64,000 nt of DNA from a methanotrophic endosymbiont of Bathymodiolus puteoserpentis (Logatchev) (GTDB taxonomy: Bacteria; Pseudomonadota; Gammaproteobacteria; Methylococcales; Methylomonadaceae), in the NCBI RefSeq assembly GCF_900128525.1, contig NZ_FQTQ01000064.1, positions 1-64,000 on the forward strand, read 5' to 3'. Of this stretch, positions 51,717-63,828 are shown piece by piece (within the stretch, counting starts at the first letter, position 1; the number at the start of each line of letters is the position of its first letter). The notes below the pieces were generated by a model that did not search any database, had not been told where the DNA came from, and worked only from the letters and a program-made list of their open reading frames with translations. The position numbers and the translations under genes were made by a program.

Positions 51717-52337
51717 ATGGCAAGATATTTAGGACCAACTTGTAAGTTAAGTCGTCGTGAAGGTACTGATCTTTTTCTGAAAAGTAGAGGAAAGTCCCTA
51801 GAAGGTAAATGTAAGTTAGATCAGCGCCCTGGTCAGCATGGAACTAAGAGGGCTCGTGACTCTAACTATGCTTCGCAGCTTAGAGCTAAACAGCGTATCA
51901 GACGTATTTATGGTGTGCTTGAAAAACAATTTAGAAATTATTATAAAGCAGCAGAATTGCAGAAAGGAGCAACTGGTTTAAACCTGTTAAATCTTTTAGA
52001 ATCTAGATTAGATAATGTTGTTTATAGAATGGGCTTTGCAGCTACTAGAGCGGAAGCAAGACAGCTTGTTAGTCATAAATCTATTTTATTAAATGATAGC
52101 ATTTTGAATATCCCTTCTGCGCAGGTGAATGTTGGTGATAAGATTTCTATAAGAGAGAAATCTAAGAAACAGGTTCGTATTATTGATTCGCTTACTGTTG
52201 CTGATCAATATGGTTTTCCTGCGTGGCTAGAAGTAAATCCTAAGGAATTTACTGGTTCTTTTAATTCTTTACCTGATCGTGCTGATCTAGGTTCTGATAT
52301 TAATGAGCAGTTAGTTGTTGAGTTATATTCTAAATAA
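51717..52337 (+). CDS. rpsD: 30S ribosomal protein S4
   Basis: 206 residues: basic N-terminal domain without Cys zinc ligands, and an S4 RNA-binding domain ([20 protein letters not shown] then [11 protein letters not shown]). In E. coli it represses the alpha operon through a pseudoknot in the rpsM leader; the 40-base gap here leaves little room for one. Confidence 0.98.
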   Translation: MARYLGPTCKLSRREGTDLFLKSRGKSLEGKCKLDQRPGQHGTKRARDSNYASQLRAKQRIRRIYGVLEKQFRNYYKAAELQKGATGLNLLNLLESRLDNVVYRMGFAATRAEARQLVSHKSILLNDSILNIPSAQVNVGDKISIREKSKKQVRIIDSLTVADQYGFPAWLEVNPKEFTGSFNSLPDRADLGSDINEQLVVELYSK

Positions 52338-52354
52338 TATTGTTGGGGTTTTAA

Positions 52355-53362
52355 ATGCATAGTGCTGTTACTGGTTTGTTAAAGCCTCAGCTTGTTGAGG
52401 TTGTTAGTAAATCACTGAATCATTCAAGAATAGTTATTGAACCATTAGAGCGTGGTTTTGGGCACTCTCTTGGGAATGCGTTAAGAAGAGTTTTATTGTC
52501 TTCTATTCCTGGCTGTGCTGTTGTTAGTGTTGAAATAGATAATGTAGAGCATGAATATTCTGTTATTGATGGTGCTCATGAAGATGTAATTGATATCTTG
52601 TTAAACTTAAAGCAGCTTGCTGTTGTTTTGCATTCAGGCAATGAAGTTACGCTAAGTTTAAGTAAAAGTGGTTCAGGTCCTATTACTGCTGCTGATATTC
52701 AGCTACCACATGATGTTGAAGTTATTAATCCTGATTTAGTTATTGCTAACTTAACTGAAGAAGGTGCCTTGTCTATGAAGATTAATATTCAGCGCGGTAG
52801 GGGCTATGAGCCTTCTAATACGCGTACTGAAGGGTTGGGTGTCGGTGTTGTCGGGGCTTTGCAGGTTGATGCTTCTTATACGCCTATTAATAAGGTCGCT
52901 TATAAAGTAGAGTCAACTCGTGTTGAGCAGCGAACTAATCTCGATAAACTTATTATTGAATTAGAAACTAACGGTACTGTTGATCCTGAATCTACTATTA
53001 AGTTAGCTGCAACAATTTTACATGATCAATTGTCAGTGTTTGTTGACTTTGAAAAAGTAAATGACCCAATTGATGAGCCAGTTGTAGAGCCAGTAGAGCA
53101 TATAGATCCAACTCTTCTACGACCTGTAGATGACTTGGAACTTACAGTTCGATCTGCTAACTGTCTTAAAGCAGAAAATATATATTACATTGGTGATCTT
53201 ATTCAACGAACTGAGTTTGAATTGTTGAAAACACCTAATCTAGGTAGAAAGTCGTTAACTGAGATAAAAGATGTGTTAGCTCTGAAAGGACTTTCTTTGG
53301 GAATGCGCTTAGAGAACTGGCCACCTGAAAATTTAGCTGAGCAATCTCAAGCGATTTTATAA
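52355..53362 (+). CDS. rpoA: RNA polymerase alpha subunit
   Basis: 335 residues. The N-terminal assembly domain has [19 protein letters not shown], and an acidic linker near 235-255 joins the C-terminal domain ([36 protein letters not shown]) that binds UP elements and activators. Confidence 0.99.
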   Translation: MHSAVTGLLKPQLVEVVSKSLNHSRIVIEPLERGFGHSLGNALRRVLLSSIPGCAVVSVEIDNVEHEYSVIDGAHEDVIDILLNLKQLAVVLHSGNEVTLSLSKSGSGPITAADIQLPHDVEVINPDLVIANLTEEGALSMKINIQRGRGYEPSNTRTEGLGVGVVGALQVDASYTPINKVAYKVESTRVEQRTNLDKLIIELETNGTVDPESTIKLAATILHDQLSVFVDFEKVNDPIDEPVVEPVEHIDPTLLRPVDDLELTVRSANCLKAENIYYIGDLIQRTEFELLKTPNLGRKSLTEIKDVLALKGLSLGMRLENWPPENLAEQSQAIL

Positions 53363-53380
53363 AATAAAAGGTTTATTTGT

Positions 53381-53761
53381 ATGAGACATCGTAAGTCTGG
53401 TAGACAATTAAATAGAAATAGTAGTCATAGAAAAGCTATGTTTAGCAATATGGCTACTTCTTTATTTAAAGAAGAATTAATTAGAACTACTTTACCTAAA
53501 GCAAAAGAATTACGTTCAATTGCTGAGCCACTTATTACTTTATCTAAAAACGATTCTGTTGCTAATCGTCGTTTAGCTTTTGCTAAATTAAGAGATCGTG
53601 ATATGGTTACTAAATTATTCAATGAGCTTGGTCCACGTTACCAAGCGCGTCCTGGGGGATATTTACGTATCATGAAGTGTGGATTCCGTACTGGTGATAA
53701 AGCTCCTATGGCATATGTTGAATTAGTTGATCGCCCAGAATTGGGTGCAGCTGAAGATTAA
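53381..53761 (+). CDS. rplQ: 50S ribosomal protein L17
   Basis: 126 residues ([40 protein letters not shown]). Last gene of the continuous ribosomal-protein run; a strong terminator begins 22 bases later. Confidence 0.98.
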   Translation: MRHRKSGRQLNRNSSHRKAMFSNMATSLFKEELIRTTLPKAKELRSIAEPLITLSKNDSVANRRLAFAKLRDRDMVTKLFNELGPRYQARPGGYLRIMKCGFRTGDKAPMAYVELVDRPELGAAED

Positions 53762-53783
53762 TAGCTTTTGGCTTATAAAGTTT

Positions 53784-53810
53784 AAAAAACCAGCTGCGGC
53801 TGGTTTTTTT
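53784..53810 (+). terminator. Strong Rho-independent terminator after rplQ
   Basis: AAAAAACCAGC-tgcg-GCTGGTTTTTTT: five G/C-rich pairs extended by A-T pairs, loop of four, run of seven T. It closes the str-S10-spc-alpha superoperon. Confidence 0.9.
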
Positions 53811-54127
53811 GTGCTCGTTGTATTTTGTCTTTATTATTTCCTTGACTTAGATTTTGAGTTTATAGGTAATTGGAATATATGCATAACTAGAGGTTATGAC
53901 TTTGCTTAGCATGTTTTTGCGTGATTGTTTGATCCTTGCTTTTCATTTTATTGTGCAGAATATCAGGTTTAATCACTATTTTCGAAAGCTGGGTTAAGTA
54001 ACCGTTTAATGATTGGTTTTATACTACATTTATAGCGCATTCTCTGTATATAATCTGATAAATTTGGTCGTTTAGATGCATAATAAAGGTACAATATAAC
54101 CTCGATAACTTTTATTTGGATAATGTA
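53811..54127. other. Gene-free spacer before hemC, with candidate promoters
   Basis: About 300 bases with no convincing coding frame. It contains TATAAT at 54049-54054 and TACAAT at 54090-54095, either of which could be the hemC -10. Neither has a good -35 at 16-18 bases. No terminator or repeat beyond the rplQ hairpin was seen. Confidence 0.4.
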
Positions 54128-55054
54128 GTGACACAGCGAATTATTAAAATTGCAACTCGGCAAAGTGCCTTGGCCTTATGGCAAGCTGAATACGTTGCAA
54201 CGAGACTAAAGCAAGCGTATCCCGATATTCAAACGGAATTAGTAAAAATGCTAACTAAAGGCGATAAAATTTTAGATGCGCCATTAGCAAAGGTTGGCGG
54301 TAAAGGGCTGTTTGTTAAAGAGCTAGAGCAGGGTATGCTTGATGGTGTAGCTGATATAGCTGTTCATTCTATGAAAGACGTGCCGATGGATTTTCCTGAG
54401 GGCTTACATTTGTCGGTTATTTTGCCTCGTGAGGATCCTTCTGATGCCTTTGTATCTAATAAATACAGTAGTCTTGAAGATTTACCTGCTAATGCAAAGA
54501 TAGGGACTTCTAGCTTACGCAGGCAATGCCAGATATCAGCACGCTTTCCGGGTGCGCAAGTTTTATCTTTAAGAGGCAATGTGAATACACGTTTAGCAAA
54601 GCTAGATGCAGGTGATTATGATGCGATTATTCTTGCTACTGCTGGATTGATGCGTTTAGACTTTACTGATAGGATTACACAAAGACTTGATACTTCCGTG
54701 AGTTTGCCTGCGGTTGGACAAGGTGCTGTTGGCATAGAATGCCGTGTAGATGATGTTGAGATAAATCAATTGCTTGCAGTATTACAAGATAAAGATAGTT
54801 GTATTACTGTTGGGGCTGAGCGCGCTATGAATAATCGTCTAAATGGCGGGTGTCAGGTGCCTATTGCTGGTTTTGCTGAATTAAAAGGTGATCACTTATT
54901 TATGCGTGGCTTAGTCGGTAAGCCAGATGGTTCTCTTATCTATAGGTCGGAGAAAACGGGATCTGCATCTGAAGCCGAAGTAATAGGGCGTGCAGTAGCT
55001 GATGAGCTGCTTGCAAGTGGAGCTGGTGAAATCTTGCGTGAATTGTATGCATAA
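54128..55054 (+). CDS. hemC: Porphobilinogen deaminase (hydroxymethylbilane synthase)
   Basis: About 308 residues; joins four porphobilinogens. Visible: [35 protein letters not shown], and [10 protein letters not shown] with the Cys that anchors the dipyrromethane cofactor. GTG 54128 is chosen (GGA seven bases upstream); an in-frame TTG at 54116 would add four residues. Heads the hemC-D-X-Y operon. Confidence 0.97.
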   Translation: MTQRIIKIATRQSALALWQAEYVATRLKQAYPDIQTELVKMLTKGDKILDAPLAKVGGKGLFVKELEQGMLDGVADIAVHSMKDVPMDFPEGLHLSVILPREDPSDAFVSNKYSSLEDLPANAKIGTSSLRRQCQISARFPGAQVLSLRGNVNTRLAKLDAGDYDAIILATAGLMRLDFTDRITQRLDTSVSLPAVGQGAVGIECRVDDVEINQLLAVLQDKDSCITVGAERAMNNRLNGGCQVPIAGFAELKGDHLFMRGLVGKPDGSLIYRSEKTGSASEAEVIGRAVADELLASGAGEILRELYA

Positions 55055-55088
55055 GTGTCTTAGTATTTTATTTTTCTAGTTGTTTCTG

Positions 55089-55859
55089 ATGGGTAAACGA
55101 ATATTAGTCACTAGACCTTATAAACAAAGCGCTAATTTATGTAACCTTATAGAGGGGCAGGGTTGGCAGGCGATAAAATTTCCAGTTATTGAGATTCGAA
55201 GTAAGGCTTTATCTGCAAAGGAATGCTTTTTTTTGCAGCATATTGAACAATATCAATATGTATTTTTTATTAGCGTTAATGCCGTAAATTTTGCATATGA
55301 AATATTAAATCAAGATTTTGAATACTTAAAACATGTAAAGTGCATTGCTGTTGGATTAGCGACATACAGTAAGTTAGTGCAGTTTGGTATTACTAATATA
55401 CTGTTGCCTGATGCAGGGTTTAATTCTGAAGGTATTCTAGCTATTCCTGATTTACAAGATTTAGATGGTCAGTCTTGTTTAATCATCCGCGGGGTCGGTG
55501 GGCGTAAATTATTGGCAAATACTTTACGTGCAAGAGGAGCCCTAGTTGACTATATGGAAGTTTATACTAGAGAGCCTGTTTCTTATCCTAGAGAATCAGT
55601 TAACTTAGCTTTTGCTGATGGCAATTTGGATGTTGTGGTCATTTATAGTGTTGAAGCTTTACATAACCTTGTACAACTTGCTGTTGAGGGTAATAAAAAA
55701 AATAACTTATTGCTAATTCCATTGCTTGTAATTAGTCGGCGAGTCTATGCTGCGGCCAAAGATATTGGTTTTACGAAAGTTGTTATTGCCAATGAAGCGA
55801 CTGATGCAGCAATGATAAATGCATTAAATAATGGGGAAAACTGTGGCGGAAGTAACTGA
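55089..55859 (+). CDS. hemD: Uroporphyrinogen-III synthase
   Basis: 256 residues from ATG 55089 (MGKRILVTRPYKQ); a TTG nine bases upstream is less likely. Low sequence conservation is normal for HemD. The start motif, FFISVNAVNFA and VVIYSVEALHNL, plus its position between hemC and hemX, support the call. It closes the tetrapyrrole ring with inversion of ring D. Confidence 0.92.
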   Translation: MGKRILVTRPYKQSANLCNLIEGQGWQAIKFPVIEIRSKALSAKECFFLQHIEQYQYVFFISVNAVNFAYEILNQDFEYLKHVKCIAVGLATYSKLVQFGITNILLPDAGFNSEGILAIPDLQDLDGQSCLIIRGVGGRKLLANTLRARGALVDYMEVYTREPVSYPRESVNLAFADGNLDVVVIYSVEALHNLVQLAVEGNKKNNLLLIPLLVISRRVYAAAKDIGFTKVVIANEATDAAMINALNNGENCGGSN

Positions 55860-57006
55860 AAATATAGATCAGAAAGAAACATTGTCAAAACCTAAGGCTA
55901 AAGAATCTAAGAGTGGTGTTTGGTTTGATGTAGTCATTTTATTAATTGTCATTGGTCTCGCTGGGGCTGGATACCTTTTATTACAGCAGGTGCGTGATAA
56001 ACAACAAGATTTGGTTGGCGAACTTGGTAAAGATACTCAGCAAATGTTTGAGTTGACTAAGCAGATTTCGGGGTATCAAGAACAGTTAGTTGCTATTCAA
56101 AATCAATTATCTAGTTTAAACGCTGAAGTAGGCAGTAAAGAGTCTAATTTTGAAGCTAAGCTAAATGAACTTAGCGCCTTGCATACAGAGCGTTTAGAGA
56201 ATACCTCGGGACGTATCAATGAATCGATATTACGAATTCAAAGGCAACTAGGTAAAACACGTGGTGATTGGTTGGTCGCGGATGCAGAATATTTGCTAAG
56301 CGTCGCTAATCGTCGATTGCACTTGATGGGAGATGTAGATACAACTATTGAGGCATTAAAGGCCGCTGATCAGCGTTTACGTGAAAGCGGTGATACGGCA
56401 GCATTTAAAGTGCGAGGGCAAATTGCTAAAGAAATTGCAGCAGTCCAAAAGGTGCAATTAGCTGATGTAGTGGGTATTTATTCTACTTTAGAAATGTTAG
56501 AAGAAGATGTTGCCAAACTTAATGTATTTCTTCCTTATGCGGGAAAAGGCTTGTCTTCAGATGACAGTATAGCTAAAGCTAAGGCTAAATCTTCAGCTGA
56601 AAATGATATTAATGCTAAGCTTGATAATGCTTTGGTCGCTATAGAAGGAATTGTTACTATTAGACGCTTAGATAACCCAGTGACTTCAGTTATTACGCCA
56701 GAACAAAAAGCCTTCATTACCGAGCAATTGAGTACTAAGCTTGTTATTGTTAAGTTGGCTTTAGTGCAGCAGGATGACGCACTATACCAAGCGAGTATTA
56801 ATGATGTTCTCCAATGGCTAAAGAGTAATTTCACCAAAAATGCAGCTTATAAGCAATTTGTACTTGAATTGGAACGATTAAAAGCTATTCAGATTCGTAG
56901 TAATTTTCCTGACATCAGTGGGTCACTTAAAATGTTGAGAGATATTACTAAATTAAGATTAGAAACAGATAAAGCATTACAACTGCCTGATGTACAAGCT
57001 GAATAA
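55843..57006 (+). CDS. hemX: HemX-like membrane protein of the heme operon
   Basis: About 387 residues. Short cytoplasmic start, one membrane helix (residues about 25-45), a long coiled coil (60-130) and a conserved DWLVADAEYLLSVANRRLHL block. Once annotated as a uroporphyrinogen methyltransferase, but no SAM-binding motif is present; the function is unproven. GTG 55843 (GGGG six bases upstream) is preferred; ATG 55831 is possible. It overlaps hemD. Confidence 0.88.
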   Translation: MAEVTENIDQKETLSKPKAKESKSGVWFDVVILLIVIGLAGAGYLLLQQVRDKQQDLVGELGKDTQQMFELTKQISGYQEQLVAIQNQLSSLNAEVGSKESNFEAKLNELSALHTERLENTSGRINESILRIQRQLGKTRGDWLVADAEYLLSVANRRLHLMGDVDTTIEALKAADQRLRESGDTAAFKVRGQIAKEIAAVQKVQLADVVGIYSTLEMLEEDVAKLNVFLPYAGKGLSSDDSIAKAKAKSSAENDINAKLDNALVAIEGIVTIRRLDNPVTSVITPEQKAFITEQLSTKLVIVKLALVQQDDALYQASINDVLQWLKSNFTKNAAYKQFVLELERLKAIQIRSNFPDISGSLKMLRDITKLRLETDKALQLPDVQAE

Positions 57007-57021
57007 TAAGAGGTTGGCTAA

Positions 57022-58251
57022 GTGAAGAATATATTGTTTTTTCTAGGGGCGTTAGTAACTGCGCTATTTTTTGCCTTTCTTGTTCATGAATGGTTGTCTC
57101 AATATGATGATCCTGGTTATGTATTGATTGGCATTGGGCATTGGGCATTAGAGACATCTTTAATTGTTTTTGCCGTGGCTTTAATTATTGGTTTTTTTAT
57201 TTTTTATGTTTTTTTTAGGTGGTTAGGTTGGTTAATACGACTTCCTGGTAAAATTAGAATGCGTGGTAAATCGGTTAAATTTAATCGCTCACAAGATGCG
57301 TTGATTTCTGGTTTAGTTGACTCAGCAGAAGGTAACTGGGAGCGGGCAGAAAAAACTTTAATTAGACATGCTTCAAATAGTGGTGCCCCTTTAATTCATT
57401 ATTTAACGGCTGCACGTGCTGCGCATTCTCGCGGCGCGCTTGAGAAACGTGATGAATATTTAACCCGAGCAACAAAAAATGCACCAGGGTCTGAGGTGGC
57501 TGTTGGCTTAACTCGTGCCGAACTGCACTTATCACAAAAACAGTTTGACCAAGCATTAGAAACACTGACTAAATTACATACTTTAGATTCTTCGCATGCT
57601 AGTGTTTTAAAAATGCTCCATGAAACTTATCGACAGCTAGGTGATTGGCAAGCGATCCGTAAGCTATTGCCGGCCTTTCATGAGAATAAAGTTTTTATGG
57701 AAGCAGAGATTAAACTGCTGGAAGTCGAGACATTTAGTCTTTTATTGAAAGAAGCGGCTGAGACAAGTAATGCCCAAGAAATACAGCAACTTTGGGAAAG
57801 TATTCCGAAATATGTTCAAGCTATGCCAGGGATTCTCGCTATTTATTTTGCCGCAATGATTGATTCTGGTGCTGGTGCTAAAATTGAGAAGGATTTAGTT
57901 CGCGCTTTAAATGATAAGTGGGATATGACCCTATTATCTCTATTTGGTAGCGTGCAATCCATTGATTTTCGAGCGCAGTTGGAAGTGGCTGAAAAGTGGT
58001 TGCTAGAGCATGGTAATGATCCTATTTTATTATGTGTATTGGGGAAAATTGCAATCAAGTGTGAGTTTGCAGATAAAGCCAAAAAATACTTAGCTAAAAG
58101 TATAGGTGTTGAACCTACGGTTGAGGCTTACCGGGTACTGGGTAATTACTTATTAGAAGAAGGTGATCAAGAGCGAGCAAGTGAATGTTTTAAGCTTGGT
58201 TTAGAGCTGGCATCGAATGAAGTTATAAAAAGCGTAAGTGCCTTGCATTAA
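57022..58251 (+). CDS. hemY: HemY-like TPR membrane protein
   Basis: 409 residues from GTG 57022. Two N-terminal membrane helices (FFLGALVTALFFAFLVH; LIVFAVALIIGFFIFYVFF) are followed by a cytoplasmic TPR region (95-400). The hemC-D-X-Y order marks it as the gammaproteobacterial HemY, which is not protoporphyrinogen oxidase. A role as assembly factor for heme enzymes is inferred, not shown. Confidence 0.92.
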   Translation: MKNILFFLGALVTALFFAFLVHEWLSQYDDPGYVLIGIGHWALETSLIVFAVALIIGFFIFYVFFRWLGWLIRLPGKIRMRGKSVKFNRSQDALISGLVDSAEGNWERAEKTLIRHASNSGAPLIHYLTAARAAHSRGALEKRDEYLTRATKNAPGSEVAVGLTRAELHLSQKQFDQALETLTKLHTLDSSHASVLKMLHETYRQLGDWQAIRKLLPAFHENKVFMEAEIKLLEVETFSLLLKEAAETSNAQEIQQLWESIPKYVQAMPGILAIYFAAMIDSGAGAKIEKDLVRALNDKWDMTLLSLFGSVQSIDFRAQLEVAEKWLLEHGNDPILLCVLGKIAIKCEFADKAKKYLAKSIGVEPTVEAYRVLGNYLLEEGDQERASECFKLGLELASNEVIKSVSALH

Positions 58252-58296
58252 GGTATTTCTCATCTTGATTTGAGTGCATAGGAATTTGTATAAGCC

Positions 58297-58327
58297 TTAA
58301 AGCCTTCCCCATAGGGAGAGGCCTTAA
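58297..58327. terminator. Bidirectional hairpin between hemY and cmoB
   Basis: TTAA-a-GCCTtcCCC (58297-58310) folds on GGGagAGGC-c-TTAA (58314-58327) with an ATA loop and two mismatches. It lies between convergent operons; T-runs are weak. Confidence 0.55.
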
Positions 58328-58352
58328 ATTAATGGCATGAGATTGGGGACGC

Positions 58353-59330
58353 TTATTTTACCGTTGCAATAATCGTTGCCCGTATTGGTGCAGGGTGGCC
58401 TTCAATCGTTAGGTTTGAATTGTTAGGATCTAAAAAATCTTGCAGTGAATTGAATGTCATCCAAGGTGTTGAACGCTGTTCTTCGGTGCTAGTTTGATTT
58501 ATATCAACCACTCGAATATCAATAAAACCACAGCGGGTCATCCAACTGACTAAGGTTGCACAGCTTGGTAAGAACCAAACATTACGCATTCGCGCATAGC
58601 GGCCCTCGGGTACTAATACTTCGCCTTTTTCTCCCTTAATGACTAGTGTTTCTAATACCAATTCTCCGCCACTGCGCAAGCGGTTACGTAAATCCATTAA
58701 ATGGTCAATGGGAGAGCGGCGGTGATACAGAACGCCCATAGAAAATACGGTATCAAAGATATTGGTTTTTTCTGGAATTTCTTCTAGTGTTAAAGGTAAT
58801 ACATAGATGGGGACTTCCTTGCCATACAGGTGGCGTATTGCTTGAAACTGTAAAACATGTAATTGCACGGGGTCCACTCCCACTACCATTCTTGCTCCAG
58901 CACCTAAGATTCGCCAACAATGATAGCCATTGCCACAGCCCACATCTAAAACTAGTCGATTATTTAATAGACTAATATGATCTTTAATGCGTTCCCACTT
59001 CCAGTCTGAACGCCACTCTGTATTAAGATGTAAACCAAATAAATCATATGGACCTTTGCGCCAAGGAAATAAGTTTTTTAAGCCCTGTTCCATGAGCTTT
59101 CTTTCTGTCTCTAGCAATTGATCTTCTTGGCCTATGCTAAAGCTTTGACTGTCCAGTTGAATGCTATGATTTTGGGGAATAGGCAGTTGTTCAACAGCAG
59201 CATTCCACATGGAAAAATTGCCATGCGCTTCAGGATTGAGTGCCTGATGAATTTGTTCCGGTAGTACGGTTGCCCAATGCTCAGCATTTGCTTCAATGAG
59301 TGTGTCGTATAAAGGTTGATAGTTAATCAT
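58353..59330 (-). CDS. cmoB: tRNA U34 carboxymethyltransferase CmoB
   Basis: 325 residues. SAM motif LVLDVGCGNGYHCWRILG; upstream FPWRKGPYDLFGLHLNTEWR is the CmoB signature, and MGVLYHRRSP lies in the catalytic region. It uses carboxy-SAM made by CmoA to modify wobble uridine to cmo5U. The start overlaps cmoA as ATGA. Confidence 0.97.
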   Translation of the reverse strand: MINYQPLYDTLIEANAEHWATVLPEQIHQALNPEAHGNFSMWNAAVEQLPIPQNHSIQLDSQSFSIGQEDQLLETERKLMEQGLKNLFPWRKGPYDLFGLHLNTEWRSDWKWERIKDHISLLNNRLVLDVGCGNGYHCWRILGAGARMVVGVDPVQLHVLQFQAIRHLYGKEVPIYVLPLTLEEIPEKTNIFDTVFSMGVLYHRRSPIDHLMDLRNRLRSGGELVLETLVIKGEKGEVLVPEGRYARMRNVWFLPSCATLVSWMTRCGFIDIRVVDINQTSTEEQRSTPWMTFNSLQDFLDPNNSNLTIEGHPAPIRATIIATVK

Positions 59331-60058
59331 TTCAAAGCAAGCATAGAAGCAAAATTAAAATATTGGAACCAGACTTCAGTATTATTAAAACCAGAGTTTA
59401 GTAAGCGGTTTTTATGTTGAGCGAAGGTTTCGGGAATCAGCACGTTCTCTATTGATGCACGTTTTTGGCTAATTTCCATATCACTATAGCCGTTGGCCTT
59501 TTTAAAGGCATGATGCATTTCTGTTTGTAGTTCTTGTTGCCTTGGGTCAGTAAACATCAGCTTTTCTGACAAAATGAGTAAACCGCCAGGCTTTAATCCA
59601 GCATATATTTTTTTTATAAAGGCATCTCGATCGGTGACGGGGATAAATTGTAATGTAAAATTTAGCACGACAATAGAAGCGTTGCCGATATCCATTTCTT
59701 GAATGTCACGACAAATAAGTTCAACAGGGATAGTTGCTGTATCTCGATCTATTATTTTCTGGCAACGAGTCAGCATAGCAGGTGAGTTATCAACCGCAAT
59801 AATAGCGCAATTTTTTGCGGTGATTTTATGGCGCATGGATAGTGTTGCCGCACCTAGCGAACAACCTAAATCATAACAAGTGCTATTATCTTGAGCAAAG
59901 CGACTAGCCAGCAAGCCTATGGCCGATATAATAGCACTGTAACCTGGAACGGAACGTTGTATCATATCAGGGAAAACATCGACTACGCTGTTGTCGAATT
60001 TAAAACAGTCAACATCACCCAGTGGGCTTGCGTATAAAGTATCTTTTTGTGAGTTCAT
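59327..60058 (-). CDS. cmoA: Carboxy-SAM synthase CmoA
   Basis: 243 residues. FKFDNSVVDVFPDMIQRSVP and YDLGCSLGAATLSMR are the family motifs. It converts SAM and prephenate into carboxy-SAM, the CmoB cofactor. First gene of the minus-strand pair. Confidence 0.97.
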   Translation of the reverse strand: MNSQKDTLYASPLGDVDCFKFDNSVVDVFPDMIQRSVPGYSAIISAIGLLASRFAQDNSTCYDLGCSLGAATLSMRHKITAKNCAIIAVDNSPAMLTRCQKIIDRDTATIPVELICRDIQEMDIGNASIVVLNFTLQFIPVTDRDAFIKKIYAGLKPGGLLILSEKLMFTDPRQQELQTEMHHAFKKANGYSDMEISQKRASIENVLIPETFAQHKNRLLNSGFNNTEVWFQYFNFASMLALK

Positions 60059-60144
60059 TTAGGTAAATATAAAAATAGAAGGCTAATTTTACTCAAAATT
60101 AGCTTACTTGTACGCAGAAATACTGAATTAACCTATCTTTTTAA

Positions 60145-61080
<936 letters not shown>

Positions 61081-61094
61081 CGGATAGCAATGAC

Positions 61095-61118
61095 GGTGAG
61101 TGGCAATCGCCACTCACC
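61095..61118. terminator. Bidirectional terminator between hemF and mlaC
   Basis: GGTGAGTGGC-aatc-GCCACTCACC is a perfect 10-bp stem with a four-base loop, placed between the converging genes. No long T-run follows. Confidence 0.7.
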
Positions 61119-61126
61119 CATTAAGG

Positions 61127-61744
61127 CTACAGGCTATTTTTTTCTTCTAACTTGGCAATAACCGCATCTAATGAGCCGTTATTTTTCATCATTTGGTTAA
61201 AGGTGTCTCGGTTACTGATGATGAGACTAATACCTTCTACTTTAAGGTCATAGATTAACCACTTACCTTTACGTAGAATCATGGAGTAATCAATTTTTGC
61301 ATCAGCTTTTCCCGGTTGATGCACGATTGTTTTCACTGTGACAGATTTAGCATTGGCTGAGATGTTTAATGGTAAATACTCAATACTCCAATTTTGAAAT
61401 TGCTCACTAAAGGTTGCAGAATAGGTGTTAATTAGCAGATCCTTGAATGCAGCAATAAATTTTATTTTTTGTGCTTTAGTTGCTTTACGCCAATGTTTTC
61501 CTAAAACCAATGCTGACATACGAACGGTATCGACATGAGGAAAAATTTTTTCATCCACAAAATGACGGATTTCAGTTTTATTTTTGGCAAAATCAGGATC
61601 TTTTAACTTTTCTTGTAGTGCGTGTGAAGTATTTTCAATAACGAGTTGAGGTGCTAGTAAATGACTTGTTGCAGCACTGGTGCCATTGCTTATAAATAAG
61701 CAAAAAGTAAGTAGTAAAGTGTGAGTTAATAGTCGAATTTTCAT
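61127..61744 (-). CDS. mlaC: MlaC-like periplasmic phospholipid-binding protein
   Basis: 205 residues with a Sec signal peptide (LLTHTLLLTFCLFISNGTSA). The Tol-Tol-Ttg2/MlaC domain includes HFVDEKIFPHVDTVRMSALV, LGKHWRKATKAQKIKF and KIDYSMILRKGKWLIYDLKV. MlaC carries lipids between the MlaA complex and MlaFEDB. Here it is alone, without mlaBDEF. Confidence 0.9.
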   Translation of the reverse strand: MKIRLLTHTLLLTFCLFISNGTSAATSHLLAPQLVIENTSHALQEKLKDPDFAKNKTEIRHFVDEKIFPHVDTVRMSALVLGKHWRKATKAQKIKFIAAFKDLLINTYSATFSEQFQNWSIEYLPLNISANAKSVTVKTIVHQPGKADAKIDYSMILRKGKWLIYDLKVEGISLIISNRDTFNQMMKNNGSLDAVIAKLEEKNSL

Positions 61745-61775
61745 GGTTAGGCTGTTTTAGTAAAGGAATCAATTT

Positions 61776-61790
61776 TCTGTACAATACAGA
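61776..61790. promoter_or_regulatory. Perfect dyad in the mlaC-hemB divergent gap
   Basis: TCTGTA-CAA-TACAGA is a 6-3-6 inverted repeat containing TACAAT (61780-61785), a possible -10. It lies 57 bases before hemB and about 30 before mlaC, so a factor bound there could affect both. Confidence 0.4.
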
Positions 61791-61837
61791 TTTGCAGTAC
61801 TTATAAAATAGATTAAGTAAATATTAGCTTATTATAA

Positions 61838-62853
<1,016 letters not shown>

Positions 62854-62854
<1 letters not shown>

Positions 62855-63687
62855 TGACTGATAAAGATCATTATGCGGTCTTTGGTTCACCGATAGAGCA
62901 TAGTAAATCGCCACGTATTCATCAGTTTTTTGCTGAGCAAACGCAACAATCTTTAGAATATCGTGCGGTATTAGTACCCGCTGAACAGTTTGAGGTAGCC
63001 GTAAAAGAGTTTTTTGCAAAAGGTGGGCGCGGACTTAATTGTACTGTACCGCTTAAAGAGTTGGCTTGGATGTATGCGAATAAGAAAACTGAGCGAGCTG
63101 AATTAAGCAAGGCAGTGAACACGCTCGCTTTGCAAGACGATGGTAGTATCTTAGGTGATAATACCGATGGTATAGGTTTAGTGACTGATCTAAAAAAGAA
63201 TAATGCAGTTCAATTAAAAGATAAAAGAATTCTTATTTTAGGTGCTGGTGGTGCTAGTCGCGGCATTGTTGGGCCTATTCAAGATGAACTTCCTGAGTCG
63301 ATTACTATTGCTAATCGTACGGTAGAAAAAGCACGGAATTTAGTGGCTGAATTTGCACATAAAGGACCTATTGTCGCCAGTGCTTATGAAGATTTAGCTG
63401 GGCTGTCATTTGATTTGATTATTAATGCGACCTCAGCGAGCTTAACAGACGACTTACCGCCATTAGCTGCCAATATATTAAAGGATCAAGGTTGTTGCTA
63501 TGATTTAGCGTATGCCAATAAGCCAACCATCTTTGTGCGGTGGGCGCGTGAGCAAGGTGCGCTTAAAAGTTTAGATGGCTTGGGTATGCTAGTCGAACAA
63601 GCAGCAGAGGCTTTTTACCTTTGGCGTGGTGTACGCCCTGCCAGTGCGGAGCTAATTCAGTTATTGGAAGCTGAAAGAATAAGTTAA
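62854..63687 (+). CDS. aroE: Shikimate dehydrogenase
   Basis: 277 residues from ATG 62854 (MTDKDHYAVFGSPIEHSKSP), where the family begins. Substrate Lys is in NCTVPLKE, Asp in GDNTDGIG, the NADP loop LGAGGASRGIV, and NRT follows. GCAGGGG upstream acts as ribosome-binding site inside the end of hemB. Confidence 0.97.
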
Positions 63688-63720
63688 GGAGGGGGTAGAG
63701 TGTAATCTGGGTATTAGACG

Positions 63721-63821
63721 AGTACAGCAGTCTTGAAGTAAGCTATAAAACATTGAGAATAGTCATGCTTTAAAAGAAAGCACTAGCCTTTTATGTTTTA
63801 AATTTAAAGGGTTGCTGTACT
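63721..63821. repeat. Inverted 9-bp repeat framing about 100 bases
   Basis: AGTACAGCA (63721-63729) and TGCTGTACT (63813-63821) are perfect complements. Between them lies a small hairpin, TGCTTT-aaaag-AAAGCA (63766-63782), followed by CTAGCCTTTTATGTTTT, which may be the terminator of hemB-aroE. The framing could be a small mobile remnant or coincidence. Confidence 0.35.
63766..63798 (+). terminator. Possible terminator after aroE
   Basis: TGCTTT-aaaag-AAAGCA (63766-63782) forms a six-pair stem followed by T-rich sequence. It lies 78 bases past the aroE stop. Weak, but the only candidate here. Confidence 0.4.
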
Positions 63822-63828
63822 AGCATAT

